64,000 nucleotides of DNA, from contig CP053150.1 in assembly GCA_014607495.2 (NCBI GenBank), positions 9,754,495-9,818,494 on the forward strand, read 5' to 3'. Below the pieces are notes generated by a model. It was not told the DNA's origin. It did not search any database and worked only from the letters and a program-made list of their open reading frames with translations. This stretch comes from Carposina sasakii (lineage: Eukaryota; Arthropoda; Insecta; Lepidoptera; Carposinidae). Shown in pieces: positions 37,701 through 50,900 of the stretch. Within the stretch, counting starts at the first letter, position 1. Every line of letters starts with the position of its first letter. The translations under genes were made by a program, and so were the position numbers.

Positions 37701-40700
37701 GTACCAAAAGGGGTATTATAGTCAAAACGTTATGACCATAGGCCACTATAGAGATTTAGGAATGTCTATACAATCATGAAAAATAAATATGTGATTTCGA
37801 ATGCGTAGGTAGGTTCTCTATTATCATCATCTTCCTTCCCTGTTCCTATTTATTTGGGGTCGGCGCAATATGTTCTTTTCTTCAATTCATCCTCACCTCA
37901 TTGCTCACTCCCAGTACACGCATATCCTTCCTCACACAGTCCATCCAACACTTCTTAGGTCTACATCTTCCTGTATATCCATCCACACTCATGCACAACG
38001 CTCTCTGTAAAATATACCTTTCATCTCGTCGCAACACGTACATGCCCGTTCCAAGACAGACGGTTACTTCGTAGTTATGCAAAAAAAATAACACTTTGTA
38101 TATGAACATAATGCTTAAAGTACCTACGCTCATTTTGCTACTAAATAATAAAGGGCAGTTGAAAACATCACGTTCATCCTTTCCAGAAACAAACATATTA
38201 TTTATAAATTCTGTTTTTGTTTCAGATTTACATTACCAGCCAAGGCCGCCAGCTCCAGAAGGTAAGCATGACACCATTATGATTTAATAATTAACCTGAG
38301 ATATTTAAATTTTTACATTAAAAAAACCGAAAGTAATAAACATCTCGAAATATTGGTTGCGTTCGAATTTTGGATAGTATATCGAAAGTATTACTTTTGA
38401 AGTACAAGATAGACATGGGTTATACTTGCCAATTTGCGTACCAGGGCTTCAAAGTACGTCCATCAATTCGTACCAGGGCTAAAAACCAGGTTTCCAGATA
38501 CTTTGAAGTATTTTTTTAACTACGTAGGAAATTAATCCTTATCGTGACTGTAATAAGGAACATTACAGTGATTGACAGCGAAATACTTTAAATACTTCAT
38601 TCTCTTGTGTATGTACCTTACTTGTTGTTGGAAGTTTTAATTAAAGTATGTACCAAAAAAGAATTTGGCAGTGCACAGCACGTCCACGAGACTTCCTACT
38701 CCTGCACACTTTTGGAGGTCCAAACAGCTCCTGCGTCGTCAGCAGAAGCGGGCACAGCACATCTATTAGACTGCACACTTTTGCACACTTTTTTAGGTCC
38801 AACCCGGGTACATCTCCTGTGACGTCAGCAGAAGCGGGCATAGCACATCCTTTAGACTGCCCACTTTTGCACACTTTTGGAGGTCCAAATCTGGTACAGC
38901 TCCGGCGCCGTCAGCAGCAGCGGGCACAGAATTTCCATTAGACTTCCTACTTTTGCACGATTTTAAACTCCAGCGTCGCAGCTTTGGCGCTGTCAACAGG
39001 AGCTTGCTCACGTATAGCCGTGCTTCATATTTCGAGTCCGCTGTACAAAGTATGTACTGTAAGCAAACAACTTGTACCAAGTTGTTTTTAAGGTTTTTAC
39101 AGAAATATTATCCTAATTTTCTTAAACATAAAGAACATTTTTTTTTTTCTTAATGTATTATCCGTGACGAACAGATAATTCATTAAAATTACAATCTAGC
39201 CTAATTAGACTAATAAGTAATTTTTATCTAACTTAAATTGCTAAACCGTGTAAAACTAAGAACGTGTCCATCGGCACTTTTCTTATTGTCACTATTAAGG
39301 GGAAGTCACTTTGTTCATGTGTTCTTTAAAATTAGCACCCACTGCACTATATCACTAATTTAATGCACTAACTCAAAAGGTTTTGTCCTTTTAAGCCTCC
39401 TGACTATGTCCGTGTTGTCAAGAAGCTGGATAGCCTCGACATTCACATGCTGGTGAAGCCTTTTTTCATGAGCTTCTGCGTATTTTTTTATAACTTTTAC
39501 GACCATGTCCACTTTGAGGTCCTGATGGAGGTCGTCATTCCTTACATACCAGGGCGCGTTTACAATGCCCCGAAGTACCTTATTTTGAAATCTTTGTATC
39601 ATCAGTGTATTGCTTTTTTTGGTACAGCCCCAAAGCTGAATACCATAAGTCCATACAGGCATAAGGACTTGTTTGTATAAAAGTAGTTTGTTATGTACCG
39701 ATAACGAAGAATACTTCCCAAGTAACCAGTACATCTTCCTATAGCGAAGCTGTAACTCGTCGCGTTTCTTTTTGACGTGGGCTTTCCAGCGAAGCTTTGC
39801 GTCCAGAGTCATGCCCAAATACTTGGCTGTGTTTTCGTATGGTATTATTTTTCCATTTATTAATACTGGATTATAATTAAATCTCTTGTTTGTAAAGTCT
39901 ATATGAACTGATTTGGATTCATTTAGCTTTATTCGCCATTTTTTTGTCCACTGGAACAAGGTGTTGATGGCAGTTTGCACTTTTTCCACTGCTTCCGCAT
40001 GAGTATTCGCCGTAGCCATTATAGCTGTGTCATCTGCGAATGTAGCAATGGTGCTGTTTTCTAAATGTGGGATATCACAGGTGTATAGTAGATACAGGAC
40101 CGGACCCAAAATACTACCTTGTGGTACTCCAGATTTTATATGCTTTAGTTCTGAATGTGCATCGTCTTGTTTTACTCGAAACATTCTTTGTGTTAAATAA
40201 GACTCTAAGATTTTTGCGAATTGCTTTGGTAGCATATTTCTCAACTTATGCATAAGTCCTATATGCCATACTTTATCGCATGCCTGCGCTACATCCAAGA
40301 ACACCGTGGAACAGACCTTCTTTTCTTCTAGGGTTTTTTCTATTAGACTAGTTATTCTATGAACTTGATCTATAGTAGAGTGCTTTTTCCTAAAACCAAA
40401 TTGATAATCAGGGATCAGGTTTCTCTCTTCTAGAATAGGCTTTAAGCGTCTTAGAAATAACTTCTCAAATAATTTTGATAGAATGGGTAACAAGGAAATT
40501 GGTCTATATGATGCGGTTTCATGGGGGGGTTTTCCGGGCTTTGGCAACATAATAACTTCAGCAACTTTCCATACGTCAGGCACGTGTTTAAGTCTAAACG
40601 TTGCATTGATGAGGTTAGTAAGTTTTACTATGGCTTTTCGTGAAAGATGTCGAAGGACTTCACCAGTAATTAAGTCATAGCCAGGAGATTTCTTCCGGTT

Positions 40701-41889
40701 CAGATATTTAATTTCGATTTGGACTTCTCTTGGTGTGACAAGTCTTATTTCTAGTTCATCATTAGATGTTTCCTCTAGCTCCAGGGCTTCTATGTTTTCA
40801 TAATTCGGTTGAAAAATGTCTTCTAAATGCTCTGCAAATCTTTCTGCTTTCTGTTCACTGTTCATTGCCCACTGACCATCGGCTTTTTTAAGCGGAGGGG
40901 TCTGTATTATAGGTTTTTTTAGTCCTTTTGTCGCTTTCCACAAGGAATAATCTGTAGTGCGATCACTTGTGAGTTCTTGAAGATAACTTTTCATATTTTC
41001 ATCATGAAAATTCTGAATAGTCCGCCTTAGTCTTTTCGTGAGATTATTTAGCTTACTTTTATCTGCCGGGAATCTTGTTTGTTGCCATTCCCGTCTCTGC
41101 TTTCTTTTTTGTGCTATAAGTTTTCTTATATATGTTGGATAGCAGTTATTTTTAGTCCTTCTTTTGCTCTGAGGTGTATTTTTCCACGCACATTGTTGAA
41201 TATCTGTGACAAATTTTCTTACATCTTGATCTAACTGCTGTGTGGTTTTCAGAGGGACTTTGAGATCGATTACAGTATCTAAATCTAATTTAAAGCTTTC
41301 CCAATCTGTGTTTTTATTGACAAGAGTAGGGCTACTTTTCTTCCTTATAATAGTCTCACTAAAAGTTAGCATTATTGGTATAAAGAAAATAATCGTGCTA
41401 CAAAATAAATACCTTCAAGTATTCCGCGGGTTGCCGGGCGCCGATGTCTAGGACTAAAGTATTTCAGAGAAAAATAGTCCTTATTTCAATAAGGCTGTGT
41501 GTTATAATCCCGCTGGCAAAAAAAAATAGTACTTTTTTACATTGAAAGTATTTTCTTTCAGATAGCGCGATTATACACCTTAATAGATATAGCCTAAGGT
41601 TTAATTTTGAATTCAAACTATCACTACGATACTTGCAACGTAAATACTTTCAAAGTCTACCGCGTATTTCGGCCCGTATCTGGTTGCCGGGTGCCGCCGA
41701 TGTCTAATAAAGTATTTCATAGAAAAATAGTCCTTATTTCAATAAGGCTGCGTGTTATGATCCCGCTGGCAAAAAATATACTTTTTTACTTTGAAAGTAT
41801 TTTCTTTCACATAGCGCGATTATACACCTTAATAAATATAGCTTAAGGTTTAATTTTGGATTCAAACTATCACTACGATACACATACGA

Positions 41890-41924
<35 letters not shown>

Positions 41925-44900
41925 ATACGCACCATCCCTAGTACAAGGTTCACTAAAGTAGTAATCAATAGTGATTGTTCATTGTACTAAAATCTTTATC
42001 AGCCGCGTCCGTTCATCAGTCGGTATACACCATCAGCCTATTGCAGTCCACTGCTGGACGTAGGCCTACCCCAGGTCACACCACAAGGCTACTGTCATAT
42101 TATCATCATCAGTTAAAATCACCACATATGTGAGAATACTATATCACGAGTACAATAATAAACAAAATTATTAATATTAAATTTTTCACCCGAGTGAGAT
42201 TTGAACTCACGACCTCTCGCATACCGTGCTTTTGCTCTAACCAACTGACCAACGAGCTATAAACAAGATATTTATTCTTTATTTCAAGTATCCACAATAG
42301 ACTCGTTGTTCCAAGTTATTTCATATAAATTCCAGTAGCGTAATTATTATATTGAGCTAGCAAACACAACAAAGTATGCCATTGGCATTGGAATGCCCTA
42401 ATTTTGGCGTATAACTGCCCCAAATACACTTTCTGCAACACTAACATCTTGGTGACAGAGTAATAAAGTGCTTTATTTTTTACCAGTGCCCCTACTAAGC
42501 AGGACTGTTTATATTATGGAAGTTTCCATACACGTTATATATAAAAAATTTATCTATGACTTCGAGTGTCAAACTTTGCATTCTATACATTGGACACTTA
42601 GACACGCTCACGCAGTGCGTATAAGAGAGACCCATGACTGCTGAAAGTTTGCTTTCAAGCTAAGGATGTTTTTACACGATAGTTAAAACGGCTTTTACAC
42701 GGCGCGCGACAAAAAAAAATTTTATCATTGTGCCAAACAAAAATCTTATACGAACAGTTTAGTATGTAACATCTACATTATACAGTTGTTTTAGAGAATA
42801 ATGGTCTATTTCATTTGTGTACTCGTAAATTTCAGTTAAATGCAGTTATTTCGGATCTAACAAGTGTGTTTCTGTAGGAATGTCTATTCTGGATAACAGT
42901 ACATACAATGTCGGGCATTATCCAAACCAACTATGGGCGTCCACATACAGATTTAAGGTGCCATAGCATCAGTTACCGTTTTTCATTTACAAATCATCGC
43001 CACTAAAATTCGCCTTATAAAGTGACCTAGAATAGGCCACAGTTTATTTGTAAGTTTAGCACTATTTTATTTCTATGTACTCGTAGTTCCATAAAGATAT
43101 TGTCGACTACCATCTTACCTTGCGTCTGATACGAGACAGGTCCCCGATGAAGTTAATTGTGAATTGCCATGACTCCAGTTTTCAAATCAATGTCATATTT
43201 CCTTACGAGGCATATATTATGTACTCGTAAGCACATCTTTACTCGACAAGAATTGTCCGCTGTATGCATTCACTTGCTCTCTTGTGCCTCGTAAAAGATA
43301 ATGCGTTTCGCCACCCGCCTCGCCATATGCGTAAGTTTAATGTCTGACTAAAGTTGGACTTTGGTGCTGCATTAGAATTACTTTAGAACAAAAACAAATT
43401 TAGTTTGTGATTCTAGTAATTTATTTTCTAGGTATTATATAATTCCGTAATGAAAACGCGCAACCTCGTCATTGTTATTTTGTTGTACTCCAGAAATATT
43501 ATATTTTTTCATTTTTAAATGTACTGCAAAAAAATGAAAGTATGTTTTATACGTTTATTTCATGTACGGAGTAAGAATAGTGTTTTTGTACAATCATAAT
43601 AAAGCGTAGCATGACGATTATGTGCGTAGTATGTGCTACGAACTACGAATTTACTACGAGACGCGTATCGCGATACCAGTGCCGCCGGCGCAGGCTGATT
43701 ACGACACGTAGCTGACGACAGTGGGGTAAGCATGAACCTTTTTACGCGGCGTGACGCTAGCGACTCGCTAGCAAAATCTATGGGAAATGACAGTTTGACG
43801 CTAGCGTTACGGACTATCGAGAGTTTCGTGCTTACCCCTCTGTCGGCAATTGGCGCGGTCCCTAAATGTCAGAAGACGACTACGCGACCGATTTACGTCC
43901 AATAGCAATCTATAGGATTGATATACTACATCTCAGAATTTTATATTCCTTGTTGGAATTTTAATATGAAAAATTAAAGATAAATGAAAAGTTCCTTCAT
44001 GGTCGATTTATGACGGCTATCCCAAAAAATCTAAGTTTTTTTGCAATTAACTATTAAAGAATTAGTTTTTTTGTAATTTATAGGTCAACAGCTTATTGTA
44101 ACAAGCATTAAATATTTATGTGAAAATGTATGTATGTACAGAAAATATTAGTAATTTTGGCGATTATGAGCATAATAATCGCCAAAACGCTTCTCGAAAC
44201 AAAGCGTAGTGTTCGTTTCATAATAATAAAGGATATAACTCCACATAACTTTTCCGCTGAAATCTTAATAGAAAATCAATAATTCGAATGCATTTAAAGT
44301 GATATAATAAAATTTTGTTCCAGCAAATTTCATTACCTACGAGTATGCACTTAATTACAACGGTTATTACTTGCCGTTCTTAAGTTATGCCACTGCAGAT
44401 ATAAAATCGATGCCCGCAGTTCACAGCTTGCAAAATATTTTCAAGTTACTCAAACTAATAACTTGACTTCCAATTTTGACCTCAACCATAAAATGCGGTG
44501 TCCACAGAAGTCGCGCTTCCAAAATTGCCAACAAGGTAATATGCCAGCTTATGGTATATTACCTTGTTAATTGGGAAAAACATAAAAATATCTGTTCTTG
44601 AAAATAAATGTCGAAAATAATATAAGTGGGCGCCATTTTGAACTTTTCAGGTTTGAGCCGGATTGCCTTCAAATTCGATATATATTTGGGAAGCAATACG
44701 GCTTTTAGCTAAAAAGTTCAAAATGGCGGCCACTTATATTATTTTCGACATTTATTTTCAAGAACAGATATTTTTATGTTTTTTCCAATTAACAAGGTAA
44801 TATGCCATAAGCTGGCATCCCTATGCACCGATAAAATGACAACTTCTGTGACGTCACGCTTGTATTCTACTTTTAAAATCAAAAAAGTTGGACCGTTTTT

Positions 44901-47900
44901 CTTGCAGCGTTTGTATGGGCACACTCGGTCTATAGATTACTTAGTCTAAGTATATTCTATTCTATACATTCTATATAGAAAGATCTATAAAAGTGGAGTG
45001 TTGTAATATTACAACTCAGTGCATACGGATAGTATACACGGTAAATGTAACAAAATAAAATGTTTTACAATTTTATATCTGTCTGTCGGTCTATCAGTAT
45101 GCAGACTGACACATCTATTCCGGCTAATTGACTGGCCTTTTACTGGCAGATACTTATGTAACAAGGAATAACTAAGGCTACTTTTATTCTCGGAATTTCC
45201 ACGGGACCCGGAAAGAACGGGAATCATAAACTTCATAGTACGTTCACGCAGCCGGAGTCGCAGGTGGCCGATAATTTCAAATAAATTTTGTTTATTTTTT
45301 GCATTGCCATAATTTTACTATCCTACTAATATAAAAGTCTGTTATTGAGAAAGATGTGTTGCTGTTTAATTACTCTTTCACGGAAAAACTATCCAAGATT
45401 GCACGAACGATGGTTAAAACTTTAGTTAAAACTTTATTTAGCCTATACATCAAAATATTGCCCCTTCTGGCATAATACTCGTACCCTGTAAAGCCTGCTA
45501 TAACCAAGTAATTTCTGGTCTTTTAGATAAAGTTTCGGCTTATCAGCGACCGCATGTGCTTGAATGTGGGTGACACGACTCCACAGCCGGGGAGAACGGA
45601 ATGGCTTTGTTAGTTGACTTTATATACGTGAAGTCGGCCGAGTGTGGAGCGCAATATACTGAATGAGTTAGCTGCTATAGCTCGTTTGAAGTTTGATGGA
45701 ATGGTTTAGCGCGGATATATGTACATACATATAATGGGGTAGTAAGAACTAAAGGATCATCAAGGAGAAATGATCAGTGACAAGTTGCTAGATTATCGCC
45801 TGAGAGTATGCCCGTGTTTCATCCATATACGACATACGTGCAGTCAAGCCCGTTATCCCCTTCTTCTTCGTAAATAGTTACCTAAGAAAAGTATTGTACA
45901 ACCACTTATCACTAGTTAGATTATCAATATGTTATAAGGGCAGAGCCTGCCGACGGTTTTAGGGTAAGAATACAACACCTAGTTACATGTTTTCGAGACA
46001 TTCTAAATAGGTATAATATACAATTTACGGCTGTATAATGAGAAGATTATAATTTATTAGCTGGTTTTAAAACAAATAGGCTTTCGATTATTTTAGAAAA
46101 GACCTCGAGGTGAGATAAGTTGGTATATGGATATTAAAAAGATGACACAACTTCAAGCGACACCAATAAATCTCGTAACGAAACAAGTACTCAAATTAAA
46201 AGACATTTATCAAATAAAATACGCATTTGCTCGAAAGTCCGTATAAACAGAACACTCTCGGGGTTGGGAATGTGCGCACTTTTATTTATGTAGATACTTA
46301 GATAATTTAAACAGTTCGGTCTCGGTTGAAAAAGCGGCGCGGTGAATTTCCTAATTTCCATCCATTCACGGGGCGCCATCATTTTTATCTCCCCTCCTGT
46401 CTCCATTTATCTGAGACCACTCTTACTGCGAATCGCGTTCTAACATTTTGTTTGTTTCTTGCGAAATTGTTATTTCCGCCTGCTTTTTTTTCTCCTTAAG
46501 CGGATTCGTCTGCGATCTTTATATAAAAGCCAAGGAAATGAGTTCGCGGTTGAATTTTCTGATACTTGACCTCTTTTTCGTGATAAATTAGATACAGAAT
46601 ACAATTTGTCATATTTTGAATTTACGTTGTTTTGTCGTCATAATCCGTAATGATTTGTTGAGAATAAGTCGAAGCCACATTGAAGAAATTTCTGTTTATC
46701 TTACGGAAAACTGAAATCAAGATGAGCTCTGATTCTTTAATCCAAATTGGTTAAGAAAAACAATTGAAGATCTAATCTAAATCTGAAATGTCCACAAATC
46801 TCTAAGGATTATTAAGATTAGTAAAGTATTTTAAGCTGTTTCCTTTTAAACCTCACCTCCTAATTGATTTACCAGATAATTTTTATTAATTTAAGGCCGA
46901 TTTTTTCAATGGTCAGATAGTTTATCTTAATCAAGACAGAGACAGCATCAACTTTATCCTTCAGATAGGCTATTTACCCCTGGAAATTCGGCCTTTAGTG
47001 TATGCATAAGTAGAAGATATACAAAGCTTAATCACAATTGTTTTTGAACTAAATGTGCATGTACAAAAAGATTCACATAGGACAATGTTTCATACAATGT
47101 TATATATGGAATATTTTGGGCGCCGAGATACTTAAGCTTAATTAAGTACGATTTCGATACCTATAAAATATCCTTCGCATCGTTTCTTATTTTTATAATA
47201 AAATCCCAAATATTTTAAAAAGTAGTCTAGGAACTTGTCACATGAAGTTATTTCGAAACAGCACGCCCGCCGCTGTGGACGCTAGTTCTGAGCCGAGTTC
47301 GAATTTGTTTGTTGTTGCAAAACAAATTTCTCATATATATGACCAACAATTTAATTTTATAAAAGGAAAGCTATTCGACTTCTATGCTGCTCTGGAAGTA
47401 AAAAAAAAACGTATAATATTACAGCTGCTTCTCGTCCCGGGCATACTGTACAAGTCAGTAGAGGGACAAGAGGGTTTTGGTGTTTTGTAGGCGATGGGCT
47501 GACCACTTGTCACTACTAACCGAACTTGTACATCTCAACTATACTCTCAAAATTGGTCAGAAGTGGCACCATGTGGTTCTATCGGCTCTTGGTGCTCTGC
47601 CTACCCCGTAAGGGATAAAGGCGTGATTATATGTATATATGTATGAAAAGCTATTCGAGACAGTTATTTTATCATATAACTTGGAGCAAAATACCCTTTT
47701 TTACGAGTTGAACCCGGCATTACTCGGCCACATGTGGGATCAGATTGAGTGTGATCGAGGTGCGCGAGAAATTAGAAATCCGATTCAATCGCTCCATTCC
47801 TATAATTTTTTACGCATTATTTTGTCTGCCTTAACAAAAAACATTTGTAATATTTTATAAGCCTTACCATTGTACCAAAAAGTAGTGTATTGATAAAATA

Positions 47901-50900
47901 TATCTACTATCAGATTTTAATAAATTTTCATCTCCCCAGAATAAATATTTTCAGTAAATTCGTTTTTTGGAATTGCCTATTATTCAAAGTAATCCGACAG
48001 CAAAAGGCTATTTTTACACGACATCCGTAAAGCGAACAAGGAAGGGTTATATATCCGTATTTTATGGGCTGCCTATACGTACGCAATAAATTCAAAAAGA
48101 TAAAGTTCATACTTATCTACCGGCAGAGTAATTTAGAAGTTGTAGTAAACCTAAATATAAATTGTATTATAATCCAAATCATCGTAGTCTCAATTTAAAA
48201 TTTAAATACATACACATAACTGAGCTCACAAAAATAGGTAGCCAGAATTACAGGATCGCGAATAAGGTCTTACAGCCACGTCCAGCATGACGGGGACAGA
48301 TGTATAAGATGAGTGACAAATTGCTAGTTTCTACGCCTGAGAGAAAGTCCCTTAATTCCCTAATTGACTCTTACGATATGCTCAGAAGGAGGTGCAACTG
48401 ATATATTCTAGTGAAGCCCCACATTAGCTCAGAATTATAAGATTTAAGTTCAGTTAAGGAAATTCCAACTAGAAATAAAGAGATAATTTTCGAGTCTGTC
48501 AGCTAACTTCGCACGCGCCAATCGGCGTACTGAATCTTAAAAAGCGTTTGGTAATTCCGATGCCCAACACAATGGTGGAGAAAAACGGATACCGCGTCTT
48601 ACTTTAGTCTCACTTAATAATTTAGTCACGCCTTGCGGCTCCCAGGTGGAAAATTGGGAATTGTGTCATTCTTTGCCGAGTTGGCGGAGATCACGTCGCC
48701 ATTGCCTTTTACAGGCGTCCGAAGATTTCTGTTTTATTAGCGCCATTCATATTTCATTTTATTTATGGCTCCCTTTTTGGGAAGAATTTTGATATTGTAA
48801 AAAAATTATAAATTCTTCTGAAATTTTGCATCTTAAACTTTCTCAAGTCAATCTGAAATAGGAAAATACTCCTTTATTGGATTCTCAGAATAGTTTATTG
48901 CAAAGTTTATTTTCAAATAAAGTTCCTAATAGATATAATTATGTTGTTGCTTTCATCATGTTTTCTCAGTTATATTCCCGTTTTCACGATCTATTAAAAA
49001 TTAAGAGCGTCTATTATGGTGTTCTGGATGTTCAGGCACCAGCTATTAAAGTGATATGAATCTTTATTAGCTAGCTGAATAAGCATGTGATTTTGGTTAT
49101 CTCCGTTTCATACTAATCGTAAAACGGGTTAGGTTCGTTCAACAGTAAATTACGCTGATCTTTCTAGCTTCTTTTGGTTCAAGAGATAGAGGAAATATGC
49201 AATAATCTCTTGGGCAACAAGACAAAATTTGGAGAGCTATAAAAATCAGTCCTCTTTTGTGTCAAAAGCAAATAATGGGTTTCACAGTCTGTATAAACAT
49301 ATGTTATTGTATATAATGGTGAAAAGTATTGAGTAATCTGTACTATAATTATATTTTCAGAAACTTTTGGTTTATTATAAGACTAGTGGATGCCCGCGAC
49401 TTCGTCCGCGTGGACTGCAGAAAAATAAAAATGTTGAAATCACCTGGGAAAATATTTTTTACCGGTTTAATTAATAAAAACAAAAATCCAGGGTGTCAGC
49501 TAACTCCATACAAAATTTAATTTAAATCGCTCCAACCGTTTTTACGCGGAAGAGTAACAAACATCCATCCATACTCACAAACTTTCGCGTTTATATATTA
49601 TCGATTCCCATTCGGGTGAAGAATTTTTTCCATTTTCTTTATTAATAATTTTATATTATATTATTAGAAAGTGCTTATCATGCTGAGCAACTTTTCCTAA
49701 GACGGTATTTTCATATCTCTCAAAGTTTAGCTGGGCTGCTAAGGGTTCTGCATCAGGCAGTCTAGACCTTCAATTTTTTTCTTTCATATAATTTATACGT
49801 CATTTTATTCTTTCATACATATTTTTTGGATAACTTGAACCGTTTACGCAGCGCACGCAACGGAAGTCTCCAAAGTTGAATAATTTTCCCCGTTTTTTCC
49901 ACATTTTCCTCTTATTCTTCGTCCCTATTGGTCGCACTGTGATGATATATAGCCTAAAGCCTTCCTCGATAAATGGACTATCCAACACAAAAAGAATTTT
50001 TTAATTCGACCCAGTAGTTCCGGAGATTAGCGCGTTCAATCAAACAAACAAACAAACAAACAAACAAACAAACAAACTCTTCAGCTTTATAATATTAGTA
50101 TAGATTTATAGGATATCTAAAACGACAAGTTCTAGTCTGTGTTTCTTTTACAGAGGCATGCGAAAAGACATTCTGCCGATGGGGCGCGGAGTGCGTTTCT
50201 TTAGGAGATGGAAGGGCACACTGTGCGTGTCCGGTAACCTGCCCTGCTTCCGCTTCACCAGTCTGCTCGACCACTGGCCGGACTTACCGAAACCATTGCT
50301 ATCTGCGGAAAGAAGCCTGTGAGAGGAGGCTGAACTTGCGTGTCAAACATGAAGGGGAATGCGGTAAGTTTCGGATGATTAGACGTAGCTCATGTTTTTC
50401 ATATGATCTTAAGCTATGCTAATGTATTTCTCTATAAACGGATTGTAACCGTTAATGGTCGAGTCAAACTTCAATCATATTCAAATATTATGGTCATAAA
50501 ACCTTTGTACTCGTAATACCACTTCTCAACCGAGTGCCCTTATAGGGAAAGTTAGAACCAAGAATATAAGTGGTAGGAAAGCTAGGCATAAGGCATTATT
50601 ATATTTGTCATGAAACCGTGACCAATATTAATCCTTGTGTCTTGACTGATCTATAATCTAACGGTGTCTACGTTCATTTTCTAGGTAAATATCCTATGCA
50701 ATGTTTTAAATTCTATTTTCTACTTGCTACAGAAGCTGGAGATCCGTGCACCGGCGTATCTTGTCCATTCGGTGCCAGATGTGTGGCTACGTTCGGACAG
50801 CCCGAATGTCGGTGTCCACGCAGCTGTCAGAGACGAAAGCCTGTGTGCGGAACTGATGGAAAAGAGTACGCCTCTGTCTGCCATCTCGACAAGCAAGCCT

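Larger units (their letters stand above)
25705..38225 (+). other. Intron 1 of the agrin-like gene (12.5 kb)
   Basis: Bounded by a GTAAGT donor and a TTTCAG acceptor. It contains only repeats, described separately, and AT-rich unique sequence. The 141-codon minus-strand frame at 27048-27473 has no recognisable domain. No further FOLN-Kazal exon was seen. Confidence 0.65.
38262..50153 (+). other. Intron 2 of the agrin-like gene (11.9 kb)
   Basis: Bounded by GTAAGC and TTTTACAG. It is occupied largely by transposable elements, listed separately. The rest is AT-rich, and I see no extra coding exon. Confidence 0.65.

Noticed and set aside
47242..47490. Possible extra exon of the agrin-like gene in intron 2
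   Set aside because: No cysteines, no fitting acceptor-donor pair in phase 1, and it runs into a dispersed repeat.
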